A DNA stretch of 64,000 bases from BPJU01 sp964425225 (GCA_964425225.1 CAYRMD010000006.1:1-64000); one strand, 5' to 3'. Shown: positions 45,476 through 54,386, numbered from the stretch's first letter. Made by a program: numbers and translations. The notes: generated from the sequence alone by a model not told the origin.

Positions 45476-46207
45476 TTAGCTCCAGCTATCTACCAAAGCG
45501 AGCATGTCGTTAATGGCTGCCATATCCGCCAGATGGCCTCCCAGCCAGAACGGATGCTGTAGATGAACGAGCATTCGGGCGAGCCATTCGCGGTGCGAGA
45601 CCCGACGAACACTTGCCGGCCAATCAGCGGCGTCTCTCCCAACGCCCCGCATCGGCATGGAGCATTGGTCGCACAACTCCTGCCACGAAATGGCTCGGCC
45701 CGCCTGGCACACGTCAATCAGTTGCGGTAGCGGATCGCTGGCCACGGCGATGAGGAACTGATTGCAGTGCGTTACAGCGACGATTTTCAGTCCGACACGG
45801 CGTGCTACGGCTTTATAAATCAAGGCCAATGTCACATCGGCTGCCTGACGCAGCGCGAGTGCCGTCGGCAAGTAGACGTGCACGGGCAGAATATGACTCC
45901 TAACTTGGCAAAAACCCTCATCGTCGAAGAAGACATCATGTAGGTGTGCCAGCAGAGCATCTGTCTGGCGGCGACGCACGCGCTCAAGAACCTTTTGCGC
46001 CAAGCCTTCCAACTCACGCAGCGTTTCCCATGGATTAATGTCCTCGAATGCGTGCTGAGCAACAGCTAAGGCAGCACCCTCTAGTCCCGTGTCCGTCTCG
46101 ATGCACGATCTGTGTCTAGCCAACAGTTGGTAAGCAGTCGGATGACACCGGGGCTGGCTGCCACAACTCATTTGATCCAAACCTAAGCTAAGATAGTCGT
46201 TATTCAT
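45476..46207 (-). CDS. SirB1/transglutaminase-like core protein
   Basis: 243 residues, ATG at 46205-46207 with GAGGT upstream. SirB1-type core: LRELEGLAQKVLERVRRRQ, LHDVFFDDEGFCQVRSHILP, ALRQAADVTLALIYKAVARR, VGLKIVAVTHCNQFLIAVAS. No signal peptide, so probably cytoplasmic. It has the same domain type as the C-terminal part of the protease fusion 3.3 kb away, but is more divergent: GxPxTL becomes ADVTLAL, and PGHF becomes HCNQF. Transglutaminase-like proteins may act as proteases or scaffolds; function unknown. Unusually Cys/His rich in its centre. Confidence 0.75.
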   Translation of the reverse strand: MNNDYLSLGLDQMSCGSQPRCHPTAYQLLARHRSCIETDTGLEGAALAVAQHAFEDINPWETLRELEGLAQKVLERVRRRQTDALLAHLHDVFFDDEGFCQVRSHILPVHVYLPTALALRQAADVTLALIYKAVARRVGLKIVAVTHCNQFLIAVASDPLPQLIDVCQAGRAISWQELCDQCSMPMRGVGRDAADWPASVRRVSHREWLARMLVHLQHPFWLGGHLADMAAINDMLALVDSWS

Positions 46208-46462
46208 TGTGACCTCATGTTAACCCGGAGCACGCGGCCCGTGGTTTTTCGACCAATTGGACGTTCAACTCTCCGAATTAATAAACGTTCTAGACCGGCA
46301 AAACCGACAAATCCTGGCGAAAAAAACAAAAAAATGCGTCCAGACGAGAAAACGTCCCAGGTGGCCGTGCGTGCGTCTTCTGCGTGCGTCCTCTTTGTAG
46401 GCAGGCCGTAATCGAGTTGGCTATCGCCCGAGTTCTCGCTATCGCTTCCGAAGACGAATAAC

Positions 46463-46523
46463 TTTACAGAGCCACGACCGCCAGGGAGCGCCACCCCAAG
46501 AGAGCCGTGACCGTCAGGGAGCA
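46463..46523 (+). repeat. GAGCCGYGACCG-type repeat, tandem pair
   Basis: Two copies: tttacagagccacgaccgcc plus agggagcg (46463-46490), and agagccgtgaccgtcaggga plus gca (46501-46523). A third relative lies at 56391-56420. The pattern AGAGCCGCGACCGTnAGGGAGCGG is a spacer repeat I associate with planctomycete genomes (from general knowledge). Confidence 0.65.
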
Positions 46524-47004
46524 GCCCTTTGCAAATCGGGCCAGGTTCTTTGATCACGGCAGATGCGGAATCCGCTCCTATAGGTCGTGCGTTTCCCGGG
46601 TCCACCACGTTCGGGGCGCCGCGGCTGGGGATACAGATTATTAGCTTATGCCATAAGCTTTCTCAAAAACGCACGAATCAGAGCGCGCTGCTCCGACGAC
46701 ACACACACTTACGGTCACGACCGCAAAACGCATCAACGCTAGTCACGTCGCTGGCCGCATCTTGTGCTAGCATAACCGGAACGAAAACGTGTTCCGGACG
46801 ACCGCGTCGCAAAACCCCGAGCAGCCTTGTAGCGCGACTTAAGCCATTTGGACATTAGTTCGCCAATCTATCCAGACAATGGCGGTTTTCGTCACGTTAC
46901 AGGGGAAAAGTCCGGAGTTGTGCGAAAATTACTAGTTTGCTCAGAATACCTTTTCTATTGTGTTTCTGCGGTCTTGCCAAGTTGGGCAAATTATCTAAAC
47001 TAAT

Positions 47005-47078
47005 GGTCACGGTGCCTGTCCCCTTGCCTACCGGGCCTGGCCCCGGGGCCGAAAGGACCTGGCCCCGGGCTCGGTACC
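47005..47078 (+). repeat. GC-rich direct repeat GCCTGGCCCCGGG
   Basis: ggtcacggtgcctgtcccc (47005-47023), then cctggccccggg twice (in 47036-47047 and 47059-47070) with the palindrome GGCCCCGGGGCC in the first. Looks like a REP-type element. No transposase (RAYT) gene is visible nearby. Confidence 0.5.
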
Positions 47079-47590
47079 ACCCTCTTTAATTCATGACTAT
47101 GATTATAGCGACACTTATGTATGGCACACTGACCTGGCACGATTACGGTGTTTCAAAGAACCTTGCAGCTTGAAGCGCACTGGATGGACGTCGTTGGACA
47201 CGGGCCATTGGAAACCTCTTTTATCGAGATTGCTGGCAAGCGTTGTCGCCTAAGGACAAGATAAGCGCTAGCAGTCACAGCTCGACAAGATGTTGTAAGA
47301 GGCTAGCAGAAGGAACGCTACCCAATCACTGCGCGGCAGCTTTGCGAATGGGAATCGGCGCCGGCGGCTAGTGGGTTTGTTAACCGTTGGGCGGCACCGC
47401 ACGGCCGGTCCACTCTACGAGTTGTTGCCGTTCCTCGACACCCATCGTTGCTGGAAGCCGAGCATCCATCAGGGGTGCCAGTTGCGCGGATTGGCGAACA
47501 GACAATCGCAACTAGGCTTTGGACGAACTGCAATTACGTAAAGACGCTGCGCCTGACGTAGGCGGTCAGAAGAATGTTCATGCAGTCTTC

Positions 47591-47612
47591 TATGCGCCTT
47601 TGTGCCTTTGTG
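47591..47612 (+). repeat. Dispersed TTTGCGCC-type repeat, copy 4
   Basis: tatgcgcctttgtgcctttg plus tg, with two GCCTTTG units. Variant of the elements at 43921 and 61189. Confidence 0.45.
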
Positions 47613-48001
47613 TTGAACTGAATAGAATTGGCCGCTCCCTTACGGACGCGGCTCTGTTGAGCTTTCGCTTGGCACAGCGCCTTTGCCAGGGAGCATCCGC
47701 ATCGGCTCACATTGGGTCGCGCCGAGAAACGCATACCTCGTAAGGTCCGCCACATCACCGAATGATTTTGTTTCAATTCTTGCCGCGGAGACTAGGGGAA
47801 ACTTCCGCCAAGATCCGCCGTTGACACCAAACCATCCCACCTTCAATCGAGATGCACACATCAGACGGCCCGTTGAACCTGGCAGGTATAGCATTGCCGC
47901 GCTTGTTTCGTTAAAATACAGACACGTAGTACTTCGGTAGCGGGCCGTGTTCGCGCTGTCGAACAAATGGTGGTTAAGGCTTGTGGTAGAGGAGGGAACA
48001 G

Positions 48002-48664
48002 ATGGTACGAGCGCTTGCGTTGGGCTTAGTGTTACTGGTGACGGGCGTAGCACAGGCTAACGACTTGCGAGGGTTCTACTTAGAGTCGCGCACCTGTCAG
48101 GTCTATACAGGTCCATGTTTTGCCAACAGCGAAATGGGACTCACCGGACGGGAAGCGATCATGGCTTGGCACATCGATCGTGGTCAATTTGCCGGCGTAG
48201 ACCTGTCGGGTCTGAGTGTGTTGTTAGTCTTGCGTGCTTCGGAGACGTTGGGATTCCAGGGTGTGGATGGTGTCCGCCAGGTCCGATCCGTGGTGATAGT
48301 GGACGATCGAGCCAGCGTCGAGCAGCAAGCTGCCTTGGTGGACTTTGCAAAGCAATATGCGGGTCGGGCGGCGGAAAACATTGTGGAAGTGCGGGCTTTG
48401 CCCATTCAGATGTCGCTGGACCGCGATAGCCTGGTTGGGACCTTGGTGGCGGGTCGAGAAGTCAAACTCGCTACGCGCAAGGCGCGCGCCACGGATTGCA
48501 TTTGCTCGAACGAAGTCGCATTCTATCCACCGTTAGCCCCGGTGGAGCACTTTGCGGCGGGTATTACGACGGAAGGCGAGTTCCGCGGTACAGGTTTGGG
48601 GGCTCGGTGGTCGACGCCGCAGTCGCGCAGCGCGTACGTTGCAACGTTCCGCTATCGCTCATAA
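48002..48664 (+). CDS. DUF1326 family secreted protein
   Basis: 220 residues, ATG at 48002 after GAGGAGGG. Signal peptide ALALGLVLLVTGVAQA. DUF1326 core: LRGFYLESRTCQVYTGPCFA, NSEMGLTGREAIMAWHIDRG, VDLSGLSVLLVLRASETL, VVIVDDRASVEQQAALVDFA, a CICSNEVAFYPPL segment and the C-terminal WSTPQSRSAYVATFRYRS. Conserved Cys residues (CQVYTGPC, CICS) suggest disulfides or metal binding. Function unknown; often exported. It has its own terminator just downstream, so it is monocistronic. Confidence 0.93.
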   Translation: MVRALALGLVLLVTGVAQANDLRGFYLESRTCQVYTGPCFANSEMGLTGREAIMAWHIDRGQFAGVDLSGLSVLLVLRASETLGFQGVDGVRQVRSVVIVDDRASVEQQAALVDFAKQYAGRAAENIVEVRALPIQMSLDRDSLVGTLVAGREVKLATRKARATDCICSNEVAFYPPLAPVEHFAAGITTEGEFRGTGLGARWSTPQSRSAYVATFRYRS

Positions 48665-48736
48665 CCGGGCCAAGCCTATCCCACCACTGAGTTGGCCGGC
48701 CCGAAGAGCGCTGAACCCGTTGTTCGACGCAAGATA

Positions 48737-48771
48737 AAGCGTCCGGTCAGCACGGTCGGACGCTTTTTTTC
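48737..48771 (+). terminator. Rho-independent terminator
   Basis: AAAGCGTCCG (48737-48746) pairs with CGGACGCTTT (48758-48767), 11-base loop, followed by a run of T. Ends the DUF1326 transcript. Confidence 0.9.
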
Positions 48772-48816
48772 ATTGGTTTACATGTGATTGTAAAGCGCAA
48801 AGGAAGGAGTGCCTCA

Positions 48817-49473
48817 ATGCCCAAACGCTGTTCGCTAGCCGGTGCATTAGTGATCCTCGTTGCTTCAACTACATGGGGACAGGATTATCGGATCGAATCG
48901 GTGAATGAGCCGGCTTCGGCTGATGGGTTAGCGCCTGCGATTGCTGCCGAACTTTCTCAGCAAGCAGTGCGCGTTTACCGGCGCGGGAGGCCCCTTTTTG
49001 ACATCTGGCTGTGTCGGCAACTGTCGGTGCCTTCTTTGCAAGTACCCGCCGACGTGCTTTTCCCCTTCCAACCGGGCCAACTTGTAGGAGTGATCCGCGT
49101 GCATCGGAAAACCACAGACATTCGTAGCCAGGATATCGAAGCAGGAACCTATACCTTACGGTTCGGGTTGCAACCGGTCGACGGAGCCCACGTGGGTACA
49201 TCGCCGACACGCGACTTTCTGTTGCTCTTGCCGTTGGCTCGGGACACACAACCGGGACTGCTCGAATACAAGCAACTCACCGAATGGAGCGCCGAAGTAG
49301 CCGGTACGAGCCATCCGTGCTTACTCTCCTTGCAACGCGCCACGGGGGACGAACCGGTCCGGCAGTTGGAAGACCGCGGCTGGTGGCTGGTACGATTGGA
49401 ACTCCCCGTGGTGCACGAGGGTAAGCCGCACCGATTGGCGGCCGACTTAGTGGTCGAAGGGCAAGCCGAATAG
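48817..49473 (+). CDS. Secreted planctomycete protein, function unknown
   Basis: 218 residues from the ATG at 48817, with GGAAGGAG upstream; earlier in-frame codons from 48784 are less likely. Signal peptide CSLAGALVILVASTTWGQ. The body is a beta-rich secreted domain: FDIWLCRQLSVPSLQVP, VGVIRVHRKTTDIRSQDIEA, GTYTLRFGLQPVDGAH, DFLLLLPLARDTQPG and WWLVRLELPVV, resembling a jelly-roll or Ig-like sandwich. No catalytic motif. Next gene lies 87 bp downstream on the same strand, so they may be cotranscribed. I do not recognise the family. Confidence 0.75.
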   Translation: MPKRCSLAGALVILVASTTWGQDYRIESVNEPASADGLAPAIAAELSQQAVRVYRRGRPLFDIWLCRQLSVPSLQVPADVLFPFQPGQLVGVIRVHRKTTDIRSQDIEAGTYTLRFGLQPVDGAHVGTSPTRDFLLLLPLARDTQPGLLEYKQLTEWSAEVAGTSHPCLLSLQRATGDEPVRQLEDRGWWLVRLELPVVHEGKPHRLAADLVVEGQAE

Positions 49474-49560
49474 CAATCGACGTACAGGCGATTCGACAAC
49501 TAACCGATCGCGCTTCAGGACCTGTGCCACGCCGCGCTCCGAGACAAGGAGCCCTCGCCA

Positions 49561-50091
49561 ATGGTGTTCTTTTTCCGTACCGTACGTTGTGCATCGCTAC
49601 TGATCTTGGGGGGCATTCTGTTTGAATCGGGTTTAAGTTTGGGCCAACAGGGCACCCCAGCCCCGCCATACGAAACCTTCACCATACGCGGACGCATTGT
49701 CTGGTTGAACGAGGTATTGAGCCGGCAGTTTGGCATTCAAATTGTGCCGGAAGCTGCCCAACAAGTCCTGGCCCTACAAACGGAAGACGGCACGCTCTAT
49801 CCGATCGCTGACGACATTCGAGGTCGCGCCCTTCGGCGCGACGAGCGCCTACGTACACTCGAACGTTGCGAACTGCTGGTGCGGCGCTACCGTGGCTCGC
49901 CGGTCGTGCAGATCATTCGTATGTTCGAATGGCAAGGTGGTCGCCGATACGAATTGGATTACTATTGCGATATCTGCGCCATAGTCATGTTCGAGAATCG
50001 GCCCTGTGACTGTTGTCAGGGCCCTGTCGAACTGCGGCGCCGCGAGATTAAAGAGTCTTCGCACGATCCGCTCGAACCGTCTCGGCAATAA
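49561..50091 (+). CDS. Secreted protein with C-terminal Cys cluster
   Basis: 176 residues, ATG at 49561, AAGGAG 10 bases upstream. Signal peptide CASLLILGGILFESGLSLG. Middle part: TFTIRGRIVWLNEVLSRQFG, IVPEAAQQVLALQTEDGTLY, IADDIRGRALRRDERLRTLE, possibly an OB-like sandwich. The C-terminus has four Cys in two pairs, CDIC and CDCC, as in zinc or disulfide-stabilised tails. Follows a secreted protein of the same type (87 bp gap). Not recognised; probably planctomycete-specific. Confidence 0.7.
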   Translation: MVFFFRTVRCASLLILGGILFESGLSLGQQGTPAPPYETFTIRGRIVWLNEVLSRQFGIQIVPEAAQQVLALQTEDGTLYPIADDIRGRALRRDERLRTLERCELLVRRYRGSPVVQIIRMFEWQGGRRYELDYYCDICAIVMFENRPCDCCQGPVELRRREIKESSHDPLEPSRQ

Positions 50092-50128
50092 TCGGAGCGG
50101 GCACTGCTGAATTCTTTTGGGCAGACCG

Positions 50129-50156
50129 TTGTATTGACTTGCAGAAAGCGTATAAT
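50129..50156 (+). promoter_or_regulatory. Sigma-70-type promoter of the molybdoenzyme operon
   Basis: TTGTAT (50129-50134) and TATAAT (50151-50156) with a 16-bp spacer, about 100 bp upstream of the FeS-subunit start. The perfect -10 box and position make this the best promoter in the window. A TTGACT at 50134 has too short a spacing to use. Confidence 0.6.
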
Positions 50157-50254
50157 CTCGACCAGTGTGAAGCGGCGCAATCGCAGGACCAGCGATTGGG
50201 CGGCTCGCCAAGTGCGTCGTTTTACCGGGTCATTGTTTCAGGAAAGGTACGCTC

Positions 50255-50872
50255 ATGACCAACGCGCACGATGATACCAGCCGACGAAGCGGTTTTAGTC
50301 GGCGCGAATTCTTGAAAGGCTCGGGAGTCGTAGCTGCGGCAACGGCTCTCCAGGAACAAACCAGCAGCCTGGCTCAGGAGCAGGGTGTCGAGTTGGTACG
50401 CGGCAAGAAGCGGATCACGTTGGAAGTCAACGGGGAGTCCGTTTCTGTAGAAGTCGAGACGCGTACGACGTTGCTTGAGCTGCTGCGCTACCAGTTAGAC
50501 TTGACCGGTGCCAAACCGGTGAGCACCGACGGTAGCTGCGGAGCTAGCACGGTGTTAGTCGACGGCAAGCCAGCTCTGGCCGCTGCCGTGTTGGCGATCG
50601 CATGTGACGGCAAGAAAGTCCAAACCGTAGAAAGTCTGGCTCAACCGGAACTGGATCCAGTTCCCAAAGCGTTTGTCGAGCATGACGCCCAACAATGCGG
50701 TTTTTGCACGCCCGGATTCGTTATGGCCGTGTGGGCTTTCTTAAACCGACACCCCAATGCGACGGAAGAAGAAATCCGACAGGGCCTCAACGGCAACATC
50801 TGTCGTTGCGGTACGTATGCCAATGTATTCCAAGCGGTCCTCTCCTTGGTGAAAGGAGGCACAAATGGCTAA
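50255..50872 (+). CDS. Xanthine-dehydrogenase-family FeS subunit, Tat-exported, first cluster degenerate
   Basis: 205 residues, ATG at 50255. Twin-arginine signal (SRREFLKGSGVVAAATALQ). The ferredoxin-like domain (residues 50-130) normally holds CxxGxCGAC...C; here the segment is KPVSTDGSCGASTVLVDG, and ALAAAVLA lies where PVLSCLTLA is expected. So three of four Cys are Ser, Ser and Ala, and only one remains. The second [2Fe-2S] domain is intact: CGFCTPGFVMAVWAFLNRHP and NICRCGTYANVFQAVL. The protein should therefore bind only the distal-type cluster, or use another arrangement, and has a Tat signal that is not found on cytoplasmic xanthine dehydrogenases. First gene of a four-gene operon; its end overlaps the next start by 8 bp. 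Confidence 0.88.
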   Translation: MTNAHDDTSRRSGFSRREFLKGSGVVAAATALQEQTSSLAQEQGVELVRGKKRITLEVNGESVSVEVETRTTLLELLRYQLDLTGAKPVSTDGSCGASTVLVDGKPALAAAVLAIACDGKKVQTVESLAQPELDPVPKAFVEHDAQQCGFCTPGFVMAVWAFLNRHPNATEEEIRQGLNGNICRCGTYANVFQAVLSLVKGGTNG

Positions 50873-53060
50873 CTATGCATGGCCGAGCCGAGAAGAAGCT
50901 CAGGTTATCGGCAAGAAAACCTCGCGGTTGGATGGGGTTGCCAAGGCGACCGGAGCTGCCAAATACACGTACGACGTCAATTTGAAGAATCAACTGATCG
51001 CCAAGGCTCTCGGTTGCCCTCATGCCCACTGCCGGATCACGGCGATCGATGTGGCGCCGGCTTGGAGAGTGCCGGGAGTCGTGCACGTGGAAGTACTGCG
51101 GGATGCCGGCAGCGAAATCGAATGGCAGGGCGAGATTCTAGCCGTTGTGGCGGCAGAAACCGAGGGTGCTGCAGCCGAAGGTGTGAAGGCCATTCGTGTT
51201 CAATACGAGCCGCTCGACGTATTCGTCAAAGACTACGATTTGCAAGCTGCAGAGCAAGCTGGCCGTACCTCCAGTGGTGGCGGTCGAGTACAAACCGAGC
51301 GCGAGCCCGGCCCCAACGACGACGAAGAGAAGTTCGCCGACGCGGAAATCGAGCGATTGCTCAAAGCTTCCAAGTATGTGGTCGAAGGCTTCTACGGAAT
51401 CGATGCGATAACTCATTGCTGTCTGGAACCACACGGGTCAACCGTGGTCTTCCAAGACGGCAAATTGCTGGCCTATCTTTCCACGCAAAATGTCTCCGGA
51501 ACGGATGACGGTTTTGCTCGCGATTTGAACTTGACAGCCAGCGATGTCGAAGTGCGTTGCGACTACATCGGCGGCGGCTTTGGCAGCAAATTCGCCCCCG
51601 ATTACTGGGGAACTGCCGCAGCACGTATCAGTCAGAAAACGGGGCGCCCCGTCAAGTTCATGCTGGACCGCGATCTAGAGCTCAAGCTAGCCGGCAACCG
51701 TCCATCGGGTTACTTGAAAGTCCGGATCGGAGCCGATGAAAACGGGGTGATCCAAGTTTGGGATTCGCACCATTGGGGTACCGGTGGAGCAACAGGTGGT
51801 GCAGTAAGCCAGAATGTAATACCGTACGTGCTAGTACCCAAGAATTATCGGCGGCGCGTCACCAATATTAAAACGAATGCCGCGCCGGCTCGCGCCTGGC
51901 GTGCTCCGAACCACCCGCAAGCCTGTGCGCTATCCCAAACCGTGATCGATGACTTGGCCCGCGTGATGGGCAAAGACAGTTACGATATTTTCCTAGCCAA
52001 CCTCGACAATGCAACCAACGGCAAGGCCGAGGTGTACCGCGAGCAGATGCGGATTGCGGCGGAACTGATGGGCTGGAAGGAAAAATACCACCTACATGGT
52101 AAAGGGCCGCGCCGCGGTTCGATCGTCGAGGGACTCGGTATGGCCCTGCACACCTGGGGAGGAGCAGCCAACAACTCAACCTGTACTCTCCGCATTCGCC
52201 CGGACGGCAGCGTCGAGTCGTGGTGCGGTACCCAGGACCTGGGAACGGGTACACGAACCGTCTGCGCCATGGTTTTCGCCGAGACGTTCGGTTTGACGCC
52301 GTCGGACGTTCGCGTCAACATCGGTTCGTCGAAATATCCCAATAGCGGTGCCTCGGGCGGTAGCACCACCGTCGGAGGCGTATCGGAGTCCCATCGAAGA
52401 GCAGCTCAAGATGCGCTCGAAAAACTCTTTGCGCTGGTGGCTCCGAAACTCCAGGCGCAGCCCGACCAATTAGAGGCCGTGGCGGGCCGAATTCGTGTGA
52501 AGGGAGCACCGGATCGCAGCGTGTCATGGAAGGAAGCTTGCGCGCTGCTGGGCAACATGCCGCTGGAGGTCACTCAGAGTTATCGGTCAGGCACCCCCAG
52601 TCCGCTCAGCAGTAGTCAAGTGGCTGGCGTGCAAATGGCTCACGTGGCCGTCGACCTCGAAACCGGTGTGGTGCGGATGATCAAGTTCGTTGCGGTGCAA
52701 GACCAGGGGCTAGTGATCAATCCCAAGACGTGTGCCAGCCAAATTTATGGCGGTGTGTGCATGGGGATTGCCGGCGCCTTATACGAGCAGCGAATTATGG
52801 ATCCGGAAACCGGTGCGTTTGTCAATTGTGAGTTGTCCGATTACCGCTTGCCGCGGCTCGGGGATGTCGGAGAAATCATCGTGCATTTGTACGAGCCGGA
52901 AAGCGAGCGCCAGCGCGGCGTGGTGGGGAATGGCGAACCGCCAGTGATCAGCCCCATCGCCGCTATCTCCAACGCCATTTGTAACGCAACGGGAGTGCGA
53001 GTTCCGGTAGCTCCCTATACACCGCAACGGGTGCTCGAAGCCTTGCAGAGGAGGGCTTAA
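50865..53060 (+). CDS. Xanthine-dehydrogenase-family molybdopterin subunit
   Basis: 731 residues, ATG at 50865 overlapping the FeS-subunit stop, so coupled. Motifs of the aldehyde oxidase/xanthine dehydrogenase large subunit: CLEPHGSTVVFQDGK, YIGGGFGSKFAPDY, RAWRAPNHPQACA, GTQDLGTGTRTVCAMVFAET, GASGGSTTVGGVSE and GVVGNGEPPVISPIAAISNA, where the Glu of GEPP is the expected catalytic base. No Tat signal of its own, so it may be co-exported with the FeS subunit. Such enzymes hydroxylate aldehydes, purines or aromatic N-heterocycles; the substrate cannot be read. Next gene begins 2 bp after. Confidence 0.94.
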   Translation: MANYAWPSREEAQVIGKKTSRLDGVAKATGAAKYTYDVNLKNQLIAKALGCPHAHCRITAIDVAPAWRVPGVVHVEVLRDAGSEIEWQGEILAVVAAETEGAAAEGVKAIRVQYEPLDVFVKDYDLQAAEQAGRTSSGGGRVQTEREPGPNDDEEKFADAEIERLLKASKYVVEGFYGIDAITHCCLEPHGSTVVFQDGKLLAYLSTQNVSGTDDGFARDLNLTASDVEVRCDYIGGGFGSKFAPDYWGTAAARISQKTGRPVKFMLDRDLELKLAGNRPSGYLKVRIGADENGVIQVWDSHHWGTGGATGGAVSQNVIPYVLVPKNYRRRVTNIKTNAAPARAWRAPNHPQACALSQTVIDDLARVMGKDSYDIFLANLDNATNGKAEVYREQMRIAAELMGWKEKYHLHGKGPRRGSIVEGLGMALHTWGGAANNSTCTLRIRPDGSVESWCGTQDLGTGTRTVCAMVFAETFGLTPSDVRVNIGSSKYPNSGASGGSTTVGGVSESHRRAAQDALEKLFALVAPKLQAQPDQLEAVAGRIRVKGAPDRSVSWKEACALLGNMPLEVTQSYRSGTPSPLSSSQVAGVQMAHVAVDLETGVVRMIKFVAVQDQGLVINPKTCASQIYGGVCMGIAGALYEQRIMDPETGAFVNCELSDYRLPRLGDVGEIIVHLYEPESERQRGVVGNGEPPVISPIAAISNAICNATGVRVPVAPYTPQRVLEALQRRA

Positions 53061-53062
53061 TT

Positions 53063-54055
53063 ATGAAGCTATTCGAATATGCGGCGCCGCGCACTGAAGC
53101 GGAAGTGCTCCAGGTTCTCTCGCCTGAGTATGGTAAAACGGAAATCCTGGCCGGAGGTACCGACCTTATCGGCTTAATGAAAAAGATGATCGTTACACCC
53201 GAAAGGGTCGTCCATATCATGAACGTGCCCTCGTTGCAGGGCATCGAACCATCGGACGATGGCGGAGTGCGCATCGGGGCAGCCACGACACTCGATGTGC
53301 TTTTGGAAAGCCCCTATCTGCGCCCGTATCCGGCGGTGCGGCAGGCTATAGCCGGTATCAACAGCCTGCAATTGCAGGCACAGGGAACGATTGGCGGCGA
53401 GCTCTGTCGGCGTCCGATGTGCTGGTTTTTCCGCAATGGCGAAGGGCTGTTTTGGAGCTCGCGGCTCGACCATCGCGAACGCGACGATCGATATCATGCG
53501 ATCTTCGATAACGAGGGTCCGGTTCGCTTCGTTTCCGCATCGCGGATCGCTCCGGCACTGGTGGCACTCGACGCACGTCTGCGGATCCTTGGGCCCAGTC
53601 CCGACGACGAACAGTGGGTCCCCGCATCGGCGTTTTTCCAGAAGCCGAAGAATGAGCTCCAGAAAGAGACGATATTGCGGCCGGATCAATTCTTGACCCA
53701 CATCCAGCTGCCGCCTCCTGACGGATGGCTCAGTGCCACATATGAAGTGCGCCAAAGTGTGGGTCCGGATATGCCGTTGATGGCCGCCGCTTGCGCGTTC
53801 CGCCACAGCGGCGGAATTGTGCGAGAAGCACGTATTGTACTGGGACAAGTCGCACCAACACCATGGTACTCAACGGAAGCTGTGGCCGCGCTTCTCGGCA
53901 TGCCTGTAACCCACCAGACGGCGGAATCGGCCGGTGAAGCCGCCATTGCGCGAGCCACCCCCCTGAATCACAACGGATATAAGATCCAACTTGCGAAAGT
54001 TGCCGTCAAACGTGCCATCCTTTTGGCCGCCGGTATCGATCCCGGAGGTTTCTGA
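53063..54055 (+). CDS. FAD-binding subunit of the molybdoenzyme (CoxM/XdhB type)
   Basis: 330 residues, ATG at 53063, 2 bp after the large subunit. FAD-binding PCMH fold: KTEILAGGTDLIGLMKKM, GGVRIGAATTLDVLLES, INSLQLQAQGTIGGELCRRP and CWFFRNGEGLF. Relatives often carry extra Cys after CWYFR for a [4Fe-4S] cluster; here only CRRPMC are seen, so that extra cluster is probably missing. Third gene of the operon. Passes electrons from the FeS subunit to an acceptor; no NAD or quinone partner is identifiable nearby. Confidence 0.92.
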   Translation: MKLFEYAAPRTEAEVLQVLSPEYGKTEILAGGTDLIGLMKKMIVTPERVVHIMNVPSLQGIEPSDDGGVRIGAATTLDVLLESPYLRPYPAVRQAIAGINSLQLQAQGTIGGELCRRPMCWFFRNGEGLFWSSRLDHRERDDRYHAIFDNEGPVRFVSASRIAPALVALDARLRILGPSPDDEQWVPASAFFQKPKNELQKETILRPDQFLTHIQLPPPDGWLSATYEVRQSVGPDMPLMAAACAFRHSGGIVREARIVLGQVAPTPWYSTEAVAALLGMPVTHQTAESAGEAAIARATPLNHNGYKIQLAKVAVKRAILLAAGIDPGGF

Positions 54056-54057
54056 AG

Positions 54058-54294
54058 ATGCCGTTTGTCAAGAATTATAATGTGCCCGAACCGGTAACGC
54101 AGCCGCCTTGTGTCTACCTGCGCGTCAAAGCGGTGTATTGCTCGCCTAACTACCGCGACGACGTCGCCAACGCCGAACCAGACAGCGAATATGTCTGGTG
54201 CGCGTTGACGCAACACGTCTATGGCCCCGATCAACGTTATGTCGGGCGCCGTGAGTGTGTTCCGGGGCGAAATTGCTATCGAGACACGTATTGA
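54058..54294 (+). CDS. Small Cys-containing protein coupled to the molybdoenzyme operon
   Basis: 78 residues. ATG at 54058, two bases after the FAD-subunit stop, with GGAGG upstream, so it is translated with the operon. It has five Cys (QPPCVYL, VYCSPN, VWCALT, RECVPG, NCYRDTY) and no signal peptide or hydrophobic segment. I do not recognise it. Position suggests a chaperone or electron-carrier accessory of the molybdoenzyme. A terminator follows, closing the operon. Translation is supported by spacing and ribosome site rather than by known homology. Confidence 0.55.
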   Translation: MPFVKNYNVPEPVTQPPCVYLRVKAVYCSPNYRDDVANAEPDSEYVWCALTQHVYGPDQRYVGRRECVPGRNCYRDTY

Positions 54295-54352
54295 ACGGCG
54301 GCGGTAAGATACAGCCCTCTTCGGGCCGAAGACAACAGCCGACTGTTAACCA

Positions 54353-54386
54353 AAGCCTGGAAGGCGTAAAGCCTCCCGGGCTTTTT
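54353..54386 (+). terminator. Terminator of the molybdoenzyme operon
   Basis: AAGCCTGGAAGGC (54353-54365) can pair with GCCTCCCGGGCTT (54371-54383) with one G-T and one mismatch, 5-base loop, followed by TTTT. Lies 59 bp past the last gene. Confidence 0.75.

Larger units (their letters stand above)
46208..48001. other. 1.8-kb gene-free spacer with several repeats
   Basis: No coding frame could be supported on either strand. It contains three distinct dispersed repeats (46463-46523, 47005-47078, 47591-47612), listed separately. A GAGGAGGG ribosome site for the DUF1326 gene lies at its end. Confidence 0.6.

Noticed and set aside
46204..46608. 134-residue minus-strand open frame
   Set aside because: It translates the GAGCCGYGACCG repeats and spacer; no plausible protein features.
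50134..50156. TTGACT as -35 with TATAAT
   Set aside because: Only 11 bp between them; TTGTAT at 50129 gives a normal 16-bp spacer.
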